A stretch of 14,890 bases of DNA. Origin: Actinomycetota bacterium. Its GTDB lineage: Bacteria; Actinomycetota; Thermoleophilia; Solirubrobacterales; Solirubrobacteraceae. The position numbers were made by a program, and so were the translations under genes. Below the pieces are notes generated by a model that searched no databases, was not told the origin of the DNA, and saw only the letters and a list, made by a program, of their open reading frames with translations. The stretch is taken from contig VAYD01000144.1 in the NCBI GenBank assembly GCA_005883905.1, forward strand, positions 1-14,890. Direction: 5' to 3'. Below, piece after piece: positions 1 to 6,442 of the stretch. Position 1 is the stretch's first letter, and each line of letters begins with the position of its first letter.

Positions 1-462
1 GACGCGCACCCGCGGCTGAAGTCGCGCTTCGGGCCCTACTACTACACGTGGGCGGCGCTCTCGACGTTCTGGCGCCACTACGTCGTCAACCCGCCGCGCA
101 TGGTCGTCGATCTGCCCGGCGGCGAGACGTTCCGCGGCGTCACCGCGATCGTCCAGAACGGCGACCCGTTCACCTACTTCCAGAACCGGCCGCTGCAGGT
201 CGCCGAGGGCGCGACGCTGACCAGCCGCGACCTCGCGGGCGTCGTGCTCCACCGGTCGACCCCGACGGTCATGCCGACGGTGATCTGGCGGATCTTCTCG
301 CGCCGCGCGCGCATCGTCCGCCACCGCGCGATCAGCGGGTTCAGCGGGCTGACGGAGCTCGTCGTGCGCTCCGACGACGAGCGCGAGCTGCCCGTCGAGG
401 TCGACGGCGACTTCATCGGCACCGTGCCCGAGGCCGTGTTCGGCCTCGAGCCGGTGCGCTGA
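1..462 (+). CDS. Diacylglycerol kinase-family lipid kinase, C-terminal part (partial)
   Basis: The reading frame is open from the first base and stops with TGA at 460-462, so the 5' end lies outside the window and 153 residues are visible. The tail looks like the C-terminal beta-sandwich half of DagK/YegS-type lipid kinases. It contains the segment VVDLPGGETFRG, then TAIVQNGDPFTYFQ, and it ends with a VDGDFIG motif corresponding to the family's conserved 'v-x-v-DGE' strand near the C-terminus. Such enzymes phosphorylate diacylglycerol or related lipids at the cytoplasmic face of the membrane. The GGDGT nucleotide-binding motif would be upstream and is not visible, so the substrate cannot be judged. 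The gene ends 10 nt from the convergent stop of the S53 peptidase. Confidence 0.75.
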   Translation, partial: DAHPRLKSRFGPYYYTWAALSTFWRHYVVNPPRMVVDLPGGETFRGVTAIVQNGDPFTYFQNRPLQVAEGATLTSRDLAGVVLHRSTPTVMPTVIWRIFSRRARIVRHRAISGFSGLTELVVRSDDERELPVEVDGDFIGTVPEAVFGLEPVR

Positions 463-472
463 CGGTCGTTGC

Positions 473-1561
473 CTAGAAGGCCGCGACGCCGTTGGGCGTC
501 CCGAGGCCGGTCGGGCCGTCGAAGCCCGTGCCGGCGGTGCACAGGTACGCCACGCTGCAGCTCCCGTTGCTGCCGCTCGTGACGTCGTGCAGCGAAGAGG
601 TGTTCGCGTACGGCTTCGAGGGAGACGTGCCGCCGCCGAGCGCGAAGGCGCCGGCGACGATCGGCGCCGAGGCGCTGGTGCCGCCGAAGACCATCCAGCC
701 CGCGGCGCCGCGGTAGCGGTAGGTGTCGTAGACCGCGACCCCGGTGTTCGGATCGGCGACGGCGGACACGTCGGCGACGGTGCGTCGTGCGCAGCCGCTG
801 TCCTTCTGCCATGAGGGCTTGGCGACGTAGGTCGAGCAGCCGCTGCCGGCGCCCGACCACGCGCGCTCGCTGAACGCGGAGCCGGCCTTCGTCAGCGTCG
901 TGCCGCCGACGGCGGTCACGTACTGCGACGCGGCCGGGAACTCGACGCCGTACCCGTTGTCGCCCGAGGACACGGTGATCGGGATGCCCGGGTGGTTGAA
1001 GTGGCCGTTGTAGGTCGAGGAGATGACGGAGGCGCCCAGGCGAGCGGCCGTGTCCTCGGCCGCAGCGAGGTCGGTGAACGCGTTCGAGTTCGCCTCGACG
1101 AGCAGGATCTTGCAGTTCGGGCACACGGCCGAGGCCATATCGAGGTCGAGCGAGATCTCCTGCGCCCATCCGCCGTTCGCCCGCGGTACCGGCGACGCGC
1201 TGCCTGCCTGGTTGACCTTGGTGAAGCACCCGGTCCCGCACGGCGGGAGCCCGTACGTCGAGCGATATGTGGCGAGATCCGGCGCCGCGGTCGGCGCGTC
1301 GTACGCGTCGACGATCGCGAAGGTCTTGCCGCCGCCGGCGGTCGTGCTCGGCAGGCCGTAGGCGGCCCGCAGGTCGGCGGGGCCGTAGCCGTTGGGCGCC
1401 GGGGTGACGGCCGGAGTGCCCTTGGCGTCGGTGACGACGCGGGCGTGGCAGTGGGCGAAGCCGGCGGCGGTGTCGCCGCACACGTGCTTGTTGGGCTTCG
1501 CGACGGCTGCGGCGGGCGCGACCAGAAGCAGCGCCAGGAGCGGGACCAGGGAACGGTGCAT
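473..1561 (-). CDS. Compact secreted S53 (sedolisin-like) serine-carboxyl peptidase
   Basis: This encodes 362 residues. Residues 1-21 form a signal peptide (Arg3, a Leu/Ala core, likely cleavage after AAAVA), so the enzyme is exported. The sedolisin catalytic set is visible: Glu135 and Asp139 in the EISLD segment, the oxyanion-stabilising Asp201 in SSGDNGYG, and the nucleophile Ser296 in GGTSASAP. The C-terminal GFDGPTGLGTPN segment resembles the family's calcium-binding loop. Family members are endopeptidases, often acid-active, and usually carry a prodomain of about 200 residues. Here only about 60 residues separate the signal peptide from the catalytic fold, and the Glu-to-Ser distance is about 161 residues against about 200 in kumamolisin. 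Ten cysteines occur as five close pairs (28/38, 108/112, 147/150, 242/257, 335/341), suggesting a disulfide-stabilised mature protein. No clear Shine-Dalgarno precedes the ATG. Confidence 0.88.
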   Translation of the reverse strand: MHRSLVPLLALLLVAPAAAVAKPNKHVCGDTAAGFAHCHARVVTDAKGTPAVTPAPNGYGPADLRAAYGLPSTTAGGGKTFAIVDAYDAPTAAPDLATYRSTYGLPPCGTGCFTKVNQAGSASPVPRANGGWAQEISLDLDMASAVCPNCKILLVEANSNAFTDLAAAEDTAARLGASVISSTYNGHFNHPGIPITVSSGDNGYGVEFPAASQYVTAVGGTTLTKAGSAFSERAWSGAGSGCSTYVAKPSWQKDSGCARRTVADVSAVADPNTGVAVYDTYRYRGAAGWMVFGGTSASAPIVAGAFALGGGTSPSKPYANTSSLHDVTSGSNGSCSVAYLCTAGTGFDGPTGLGTPNGVAAF

Positions 1562-1600
1562 CGGCGCAGGCTAGTCATCCGCCGGGAGGACCAGGTTTCG

Positions 1601-1606
1601 ATCGTA
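1601..1606 (-). promoter_or_regulatory. Candidate -10 box for the S53 peptidase
   Basis: On the minus strand this reads TACGAT inside an AT-rich patch (TTATTACGATCG) that stands out in otherwise GC-rich DNA. It lies 39 nt upstream of the peptidase ATG. A TTGCAC at 1621-1626 could be the -35 element, but the 14-nt spacing is short. This is a weak inference. Confidence 0.3.
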
Positions 1607-1753
1607 ATAAGGACGACATCGTGCAAGGACGGCTGCATGCTGGACGCGTTCGCTGACTCCTGAGAGCAGCGGCGGACGACGCCGGACCGCCTCCCCCCGG
1701 CAGCAGTGGCTCGGGGGAAGGCGCCGGCACGTCGTCAGGACGAGGGGGCGACG

Positions 1754-1759
1754 TACGAT
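1754..1759 (+). promoter_or_regulatory. Candidate leaderless -10 box of the isochorismatase-like gene
   Basis: TACGAT lies exactly 6 nt before the ATG at 1766. With a normal -10 to +1 distance, transcription would start at or next to the A of the start codon, giving a leaderless mRNA. This is a common arrangement in actinobacteria. A purine-rich GAGGGGG at 1742-1748 is too far away (17 nt) for a typical Shine-Dalgarno. No convincing -35 is visible. Confidence 0.4.
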
Positions 1760-1765
1760 GGCGCC

Positions 1766-2347
1766 ATGCCGCTGATCGACCGTGCCGAGAGCGTGCTCGT
1801 CGTGGTCGACACGCAGCCTGGGTTCTTCGCGGAGGCGGATCCCGAGCGCAGCGCCGCGCTCGACGTCGTGGAGCGTGAGCGCTGGCTCGCCGCCGTCGCG
1901 CGCCAGTTGGAGATCCCCGTGGTCGTGACGGAGGAGGCGCCGGAGCGCGAGGGCGCAACCGATCCGGGACTGCTCGAATGCCTTGACCCGGGGACGCCCG
2001 TGCTGACCAAGCCGTCGTTCGGACTCGCCGAGTGCCCGGACATCGTCCACGCGATCCTGCAGACGAAGCGCAGCACCGCGGTGCTCATGGGGTTCGAGAC
2101 CGACGTCTGCGTGTCGCAGTCGGCGATCGGGCTCAAGGACATGGGCTTCCGTGTCGCCGTCGTTGCCGACGCGAGCTACACGCAGGACGCCGCGCAGCAC
2201 GAGTCCGGGCTGCAGCGCATGCGCCAGCTCGACATCGAGATCGTCCATGCCAAGGGCGTGGCGTTCGAATGGATGCGCACCGTCGACCTGGCGATCGAGA
2301 CGACGCGCGCGGTCAACGAGACTCGGCTGCCGGAACCGCGTCGCTGA
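1766..2347 (+). CDS. Isochorismatase-family cysteine hydrolase
   Basis: This encodes 193 residues and is cytoplasmic, with no signal peptide. The family's catalytic triad is visible: Asp15 in VVVDTQPGFF, Lys82 in LTKPSF and Cys115 in GFETDVCV, the last with the typical residues before the nucleophile. The fold is the usual Rossmann-like isochorismatase/nicotinamidase type, and the length is normal. Family members hydrolyse isochorismate, nicotinamide, N-carbamoyl compounds or other amides. The metal-binding histidine pair of true nicotinamidases is not evident, so the substrate is left open. I chose the ATG at 1766 over an upstream in-frame ATG at 1706 because the extra 20 residues are low-complexity and the conserved first strand begins soon after residue 1. 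The 3' end overlaps the convergent PAP2 gene by 35 bp. Confidence 0.87.
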   Translation: MPLIDRAESVLVVVDTQPGFFAEADPERSAALDVVERERWLAAVARQLEIPVVVTEEAPEREGATDPGLLECLDPGTPVLTKPSFGLAECPDIVHAILQTKRSTAVLMGFETDVCVSQSAIGLKDMGFRVAVVADASYTQDAAQHESGLQRMRQLDIEIVHAKGVAFEWMRTVDLAIETTRAVNETRLPEPRR

Positions 2348-3272
2348 ATGCCGGCGCGGGCATCCGCGTCCGCGTGCGCCAGGCAGGCCACGCGACGCAG
2401 ACCGCACCGTAGGCGACCGCCGCGTAGAGCCAGCCCACCAGGATGTCGACGAGATAGTGCTCGCCGCCGTAGACGAGGATGAAGCCCATCGCGAGCGTGT
2501 AGGCGCCCAGGACGATGCGCCACCACTTGCCGTCGTTCCAGAAGAACAGGAGCAGCGTCGCGGGGTAGGCCGCGTGCAGCGACGGCATCGCGGCGACCAT
2601 GTTCACGAGGCCCGAACCGGAGTCGAACAGGTCCGCGACCACGCGCACGCCGAGGTGGTCCCACACGTTCGGGACGATCCGGTCGATCGGCGTGATCTGG
2701 CCGAGCTGCGCGCTCAGCCACGGCGGCTGCGCGGGAAACAGCCAGTAGGTCGCGAACGCCATCAGCGTCACGAACACGACCAGCGAGACGTAGCGGGCAA
2801 AGCGATCGTGAGCGACCTTCCACAGCACGCCCGCGACCACCCAGACGGCGAAGAAGTGCGTCAGGTAGACGCACCACACCGCGATGTCGTACCAGGGCAG
2901 GTGGCCCGGGTGATAGAGGTGGTGCTGCAACCAGACGGTCGGCAGCTGCCCGCCGCCGAGCCAGCGATCGACCTTGATCTGCAGCGTCGAGTGCGCCTCG
3001 GCTTCGGGCACGCGCGCGGCGCCGCGCAACCAGTCGTAGGCGACCAGCAGCGCGAACAGCGGGACCCATTCGAGCAGCAGGCGACCCCAGCTGCGCCACG
3101 CGCTCAGGCTGAAGGCGGCGATCCCCAGGACGATCCAGAAGAAGAGCGCCGCGTGGCCGAGCGGGAGCCCCGTCGTCACGGCAGTGATGGCGAACGCCAC
3201 CACGTAGGTGACGCGTGCCAACACGGAGAACGCACGCCAGCTCAAACTTCGGCCAACGATACCCCGGCCCAT
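2313..3272 (-). CDS. PAP2-superfamily integral membrane phosphatase/transferase
   Basis: This encodes 319 residues with about six hydrophobic segments (roughly 20-35, 40-58, 66-80, 128-152, 160-178, and a C-terminal pair around 236-295). The PAP2 signature is visible in the second half: MPSLHAAYP with Ser231, Leu232 and His233, then GEHYLVD with His272 and Asp276, the phospho-histidine relay pair of the family. Such proteins remove or transfer phosphate head groups of lipids at the outer membrane face. The N-terminal span arrangement and length resemble the actinobacterial group annotated as inositol-phosphorylceramide-synthase-like, but the substrate cannot be told from sequence. The start codon follows the glucoamylase stop by 3 nt, so the two are probably co-transcribed and translationally coupled. 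Its 3' end overlaps the convergent isochorismatase-like gene. Confidence 0.85.
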   Translation of the reverse strand: MGRGIVGRSLSWRAFSVLARVTYVVAFAITAVTTGLPLGHAALFFWIVLGIAAFSLSAWRSWGRLLLEWVPLFALLVAYDWLRGAARVPEAEAHSTLQIKVDRWLGGGQLPTVWLQHHLYHPGHLPWYDIAVWCVYLTHFFAVWVVAGVLWKVAHDRFARYVSLVVFVTLMAFATYWLFPAQPPWLSAQLGQITPIDRIVPNVWDHLGVRVVADLFDSGSGLVNMVAAMPSLHAAYPATLLLFFWNDGKWWRIVLGAYTLAMGFILVYGGEHYLVDILVGWLYAAVAYGAVCVAWPAWRTRTRMPAPAFSDAVPAAESR

Positions 3273-3275
3273 GAC

Positions 3276-5432
3276 TCACGGACACGGGCCGCCGTAGCGG
3301 CAGCTGACGAGGCTCGGTCGCTCCACCGGGCGCCCGGCGTCGATCGACCACGCCAGCCGGATGAACTGGGCGTGGGTCCATCCGAGCGGCGTCGCCGAGC
3401 CCGTCCCCGTCCCGGGCGCGTTCCCGTTGCTGCCGGCGGGCGGGTTGTCATCCCACACCTGCTCGGGGAGCATGAGCCCGTCGTTGGCCGTGTTGGCCAT
3501 GTCGTCCAGGCGCTCGCGCGCGGCCGCGCGGCCCGCCGCGACGTCGCCGTCGAGCTGACCCTTTGCGAGCGCGTACTCGCCGCGCTCGCCGGCGAAGATC
3601 GGCCACAGGCGCCCGATCCCGTCGTTCGTCCCGAACGGGCGGCCGTCCGGTGTCTCGCCGTAGCCGTCGTGATTGAAGCGGTGCCAGAACATCCCCGTCG
3701 GCGTCTGCACGCCGAGCTCGCGGTCGACGACCGGGAGGCTCGAGCGCACGTCGGCGTCGTCGGCGCGCAGCACGCCGAGCCGCACGAGCTCGAGGAAGCT
3801 CGTGTCCACAACGGTTCGCTGGTCGACCGTCGGGCCGCCGTCGGCGATCGTGTACGTCGTGCCCGCGTCGGCGTCGCCGTCGACGCTCAGGCGCAGGAAG
3901 TACGGCGCGTCGGAGAGCGGTCCGTTCGTGGTCACCGTCCAGTGGTCGAGCTGCGAGCGCCACGCGTCCGCGACCGAGCGGTAGTGCGCCGCGGCGTCGT
4001 CCGCACCGTTTGCCTGCGCAATCTGCGCGGCGCAGACGAGCCCGGCGATCTCGGCGCCGATGCTCGCCGGCGAGTAGCCGGTCGCGTTCTCCCAGCGCTC
4101 CTGGGTGACGGGCCCCTTGTCGAGGATGCACTGCGCCGCGTCGTGGACGTGACTCCACGTGGCGGCGTCGGTGCGCCCGAGCTGCCAGGAGAGCAGGATC
4201 GGGTCGGCGACCTCGTCGAGCTGCAGGCCGCCCCAGTGCGGCGATCCATCGAGGTTCGAGTTCTGCGGGAGGCAGCCGTCGGACTGCTGCTGGCGCGTCC
4301 ACAGGTAGTCGAGCGCCCGGCCGGCTGCGGCGTGATCGCCTGCGGCGATCTGCGCCGTTGCCATCTCGTAGAGGTCGCGCGACCACACCAAGTGGTAGGG
4401 GCCGTTGTAGCCGGGGATCAGCCCCCAGACCCAGGCCATCGTCGGCGACGCGATGCCCGCGCCACGGATCGTCTTGTCCTCGGACGCCGCGAGCACCATG
4501 AGCGAGACGTCATAGAGCTCCTCGTGGCCGGCCACGCTCTGCGGCCGCGTGAACGTGGAGAGGTAGCCGTGCCATCCGGCGCGGTACGAGCGTGCGGCGT
4601 CGGAGAAGCCGCGGTCAAGCGAGGCCTTGGCGGCGGCGAGCGCGCTGGACTGTGAGCCGCCGAACCCGAGCGCGAGCGTCGCGTCCTGGCTGCCCGTCTT
4701 GCCGGTCAGCTCCATCCGGCCGGTCTGCACCACGTTGCCGTCCGGCGCCGACGTGTAGTTCCAGTCCATCGTGCGATCGGACTTCAGATCGGTCCAACCG
4801 TCGCTGGTGCCCAGGTAGCCGTTCGACGTCTTCGTGAACGCCGGCTCGGAGACCAGCGCGCTCGACGCCTTGGCATCGGAGGTGACGAGCGCCGTTGCGC
4901 TGGTCGAGCCCGAGTCGTCGTCGCCGTTGCCCGACAGGCTCGGGTCGTACAGGGCGTACAGCCGCAACGGCTCGTTGGTGAGCGACTCGAAGTGCACGCG
5001 CATGAGCAGCGCGTCGCGGCTCGGATCCGTGGTGTAGGTCTTGGTGATGCGGTAGCGACCGTTCGGGTCCGTGTTGACCTGGCGATAGGAGAGGCTGCGC
5101 GCGTCGGTCAGCGAAAGCGCATGGTGGGTGTCCTCACGCTCGCGATCGACCCACGACTTCCCGTCGGTGATGACGAACTGCAGGTCGCGCACGGCCGGCG
5201 TGCCGAGGTTCGGGTAGTAGACCTCGGTCAGCTCGCCGCCGCCCAGGGTGTGCCAGACGTTGCTCCCGGACGTGGTGGACGTGCCGAAGCCGTCCTTGTT
5301 CCCGGGCGTCCAGAGCGCGGTGGCTCCCGGCGCACCGGGCGCGACGCCGCTCGCCGCCGAGGCTTGTGAGGCGGCTGCCAGCACACAGGCGCAGGCGAGA
5401 GCGAACAGTCGTGCGACCCATCGGTACGTCAT
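3276..5432 (-). CDS. Secreted GH15 glucoamylase (glucan 1,4-alpha-glucosidase / glucodextranase type)
   Basis: This encodes 718 residues. A signal peptide spans about residues 1-27 (ASQASA then ASG), so the enzyme is exported. Residues about 30-290 match the bacterial GH15 N-terminal beta-sandwich, which starts with APGAPG and WTPGNKDGFG. Residues about 295-700 are the (alpha/alpha)6 catalytic barrel. Catalytic residues can be assigned by motif: Glu448 in QERWEN as the general acid and Glu657 in LPEQVWDD as the general base. Conserved sugar-binding segments include HLVWSRDLYEMA, QNSNLDGSPHW and TGMFWHRFNHDGYG. The enzyme should release glucose from the non-reducing ends of alpha-glucans. Glucoamylase and glucodextranase cannot be separated from this view, and no C-terminal domains of the Arthrobacter glucodextranase kind are present. 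The start is supported by AGGAGG at 5437-5442. A PAP2 membrane protein gene follows immediately. Confidence 0.92.
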   Translation of the reverse strand: MTYRWVARLFALACACVLAAASQASAASGVAPGAPGATALWTPGNKDGFGTSTTSGSNVWHTLGGGELTEVYYPNLGTPAVRDLQFVITDGKSWVDREREDTHHALSLTDARSLSYRQVNTDPNGRYRITKTYTTDPSRDALLMRVHFESLTNEPLRLYALYDPSLSGNGDDDSGSTSATALVTSDAKASSALVSEPAFTKTSNGYLGTSDGWTDLKSDRTMDWNYTSAPDGNVVQTGRMELTGKTGSQDATLALGFGGSQSSALAAAKASLDRGFSDAARSYRAGWHGYLSTFTRPQSVAGHEELYDVSLMVLAASEDKTIRGAGIASPTMAWVWGLIPGYNGPYHLVWSRDLYEMATAQIAAGDHAAAGRALDYLWTRQQQSDGCLPQNSNLDGSPHWGGLQLDEVADPILLSWQLGRTDAATWSHVHDAAQCILDKGPVTQERWENATGYSPASIGAEIAGLVCAAQIAQANGADDAAAHYRSVADAWRSQLDHWTVTTNGPLSDAPYFLRLSVDGDADAGTTYTIADGGPTVDQRTVVDTSFLELVRLGVLRADDADVRSSLPVVDRELGVQTPTGMFWHRFNHDGYGETPDGRPFGTNDGIGRLWPIFAGERGEYALAKGQLDGDVAAGRAAARERLDDMANTANDGLMLPEQVWDDNPPAGSNGNAPGTGTGSATPLGWTHAQFIRLAWSIDAGRPVERPSLVSCRYGGPCP

Positions 5433-5436
5433 GAGG

Positions 5437-5442
5437 CCTCCT
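5437..5442 (-). promoter_or_regulatory. Shine-Dalgarno of the glucoamylase gene
   Basis: On the minus strand this is a full AGGAGG four nt before the ATG. It fixes the start at 5432 and contrasts with the Shine-Dalgarno-less starts of several neighbours. Confidence 0.75.
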
Positions 5443-5498
5443 GGATACCCGCGCTCGCCCGGCGTCCGCGTACCCCGATTGCAGCGGGAGAAAGCCTT

Positions 5499-5527
5499 GG
5501 GTCGCGCGCGGTGTCCGCGCGCGACCC
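5499..5527 (-). terminator. Perfect 13-bp GC hairpin behind the small membrane peptide gene
   Basis: GGGTCGCGCGCGG at 5499-5511 and its exact reverse complement at 5515-5527 are separated by a 3-nt loop. Read on the minus strand it lies 25 nt after the stop of the 42-residue peptide gene and is followed by a short pyrimidine patch (GGCTTTCTCCC) but no true T tract. It most likely terminates or attenuates that transcript before the glucoamylase gene. A protective 3' stem is an alternative. Confidence 0.6.
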
Positions 5528-5552
5528 GTCGCGTTGTGGCTCTGAGCGTGGG

Positions 5553-5681
5553 CTAGTAGCCGCCGCCGCCCCCGCCGCCTCCGCCGCCGGAGTAAGCGAG
5601 GACGAGGACAAGAGCCACCACGATCGCGACCGCGAGGGCGATCACGAGCAGTCGGGCTGGATGCTGGGTGAGCCTGTTCAT
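5553..5681 (-). CDS. 42-residue single-span membrane peptide with a ten-glycine tail
   Basis: I do not recognise a family. The frame starts at ATG (5679-5681) and stops at TAG (5553-5555). The product has a short basic N-terminus (MNRLTQHPAR), one strongly hydrophobic segment at residues 11-30 (Leu/Val/Ile/Ala only, ending in Tyr), then Ser31, ten glycines (32-41) and a terminal Tyr42. The basic start predicts an N-in orientation with the glycine tail outside. Support for a real gene is strong for its size: a perfect AGGAGGTG lies 5 nt before the ATG, the hydrophobic segment is uninterrupted, and a perfect hairpin follows the stop. It lies between a divergent CsbD-like gene and a downstream glucoamylase gene. 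A signal-peptide-like secreted peptide is an alternative, since the boundary AYSG could be a cleavage region. Confidence 0.75.
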   Translation of the reverse strand: MNRLTQHPARLLVIALAVAIVVALVLVLAYSGGGGGGGGGGY

Positions 5682-5686
5682 ACGAA

Positions 5687-5694
5687 CACCTCCT
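5687..5694 (-). promoter_or_regulatory. Near-ideal Shine-Dalgarno of the polyglycine peptide gene
   Basis: AGGAGGTG on the minus strand, 5 nt before the ATG, is an 8-nt match to the anti-Shine-Dalgarno. This is the strongest ribosome binding site in the window. It supports translation, probably at high level, of the small gene. Confidence 0.75.
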
Positions 5695-5797
5695 TTCGGA
5701 GTTCTCACCTGTGCTGACGCGAGCCGTGATCGATCCTTTCAGGGTCGGTCCGATCGGGAACCCTCCTCCTAAGTCAAACCAACGACGGAGGCTGCAG

Positions 5798-5968
5798 ATG
5801 CCCACCAGCCGCACAAGCGACAAGGTCCGCGGTAGCGCAGAGAAGGCTGCCGGGAAGGTCAAGGAGAAGGTCGCGCGCAACCCGGTCGACCGCGCCAAGG
5901 GCGTGGCCAAGCAGGACAAGGGCGACCTCAAGAAGAAGAAGGGCCACCTCAAGGATCTGACCAAGTAG
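5798..5968 (+). CDS. CsbD-like (UPF0337) small stress protein
   Basis: This encodes 56 residues: a highly charged, Lys-rich, helix-forming hydrophilic protein with no signal or membrane segment. The pattern DKVRGSAEKAAGKVKEKV followed by KGVAKQDKG and KKKKGHLKDLTK resembles CsbD proteins, which are typically 55-70 residues with repeated 'KGK-x-KE-x-G' units. CsbD genes are general-stress genes in several bacteria, but the molecular role is not established. The start at 5798 is chosen because GGAGG lies at 5787-5791 with a 6-nt spacer. An in-frame ATG at 5711 would add 29 residues unlike the family. The gene diverges from the polyglycine peptide gene, sharing a control region of about 115 bp, and converges on the SnoaL-like gene with a 15-nt gap. 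Confidence 0.75.
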   Translation: MPTSRTSDKVRGSAEKAAGKVKEKVARNPVDRAKGVAKQDKGDLKKKKGHLKDLTK

Positions 5969-5983
5969 ACGCCTGTTCTTCGG

Positions 5984-6427
5984 TCAGCGCCCCTCGGCGC
6001 CGAGCTGGCGAAGGACGCTGCGACTGTCCGTCTGGATCCACTCCTCGGCGAGGCGGCCTTCGTCGTCGTAGCGGAAGAGGTTGATCAGCTCGAAGATCAC
6101 CCGCTGCCCGTTCGGCGGCAGAGGCCCGACCGGCGAGTGCGTGAACTCGCGGACGAAGGTTCCGGCGATCGTGGTCTGACACGCGACGTACTGACCTTCC
6201 ACGACGACGATCCCGCGGTTGATCGTGCGGTCATCGAACGCGGCGCGCAGTGCTGCGAAGTAGCTCTGGAGCCCCTCGTAATCGAGCTCGCGCCCGTCGG
6301 GGCCATGGAAGCGGAAGTCCGGCGCGAAGTAGGCGTCGATCTCGGCCTGGTTCTCGCCCGTCACCTCCAGCTCGCCGACTCGGATGAGCCCGCGGACGAG
6401 TTCGTCTCGGCTCAGATCGCCAACCAC
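5984..6427 (-). CDS. SnoaL-like / NTF2-fold protein (ester-cyclase family)
   Basis: This encodes 147 residues with a GTG start (6425-6427) and TGA at 5984-5986. The layout is that of SnoaL-like NTF2-fold proteins: an N-terminal helix, then IDAYFAPDFRFHGPDG, then GLQSYFAALRAAFDD, a strand pair around residues 72-92, and a C-terminal FRYDDEGRLAEEWIQTD strand. This matches the family's common 'dGkI-x-e-x-w-x-x-x-D' ending. Family members range from polyketide cyclases to proteins with no assigned activity, so no reaction is proposed. It begins 15 nt after the stop of the acetyl-CoA hydrolase-GNAT gene and is probably its operon partner. The Shine-Dalgarno is weak (GGAC close to the start), and no in-frame ATG lies nearby. 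Confidence 0.78.
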   Translation of the reverse strand: MVGDLSRDELVRGLIRVGELEVTGENQAEIDAYFAPDFRFHGPDGRELDYEGLQSYFAALRAAFDDRTINRGIVVVEGQYVACQTTIAGTFVREFTHSPVGPLPPNGQRVIFELINLFRYDDEGRLAEEWIQTDSRSVLRQLGAEGR

Positions 6428-6442
6428 CCGTCCATCTTCGCG

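Noticed and set aside
1692..1717. CCCCC/GGGGG inverted repeat upstream of the isochorismatase-like gene
   Set aside because: Only about five G-C pairs with a poorly pairing interior. It is easily explained by base composition and no gene ends here.
5559..5588. GGC repeat tract considered as a simple-sequence repeat only
   Set aside because: It reads as glycine codons in frame with a membrane span, an ATG and a strong Shine-Dalgarno, so a coding explanation is preferred, though slippage at this tract is possible.
5711..5797. Upstream in-frame ATG that would extend the CsbD-like protein by 29 residues
   Set aside because: The added residues do not resemble the family, and the GGAGG at 5787-5791 fits the internal start at 5798.
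5770..5797. Possible SigB-type promoter (GTTT and GGGTTC on the minus strand) in the divergent region
   Set aside because: The spacing between the two parts is too short (about 10 nt) and the second part lies partly in a GGAGG-rich stretch, so it does not match the consensus well.
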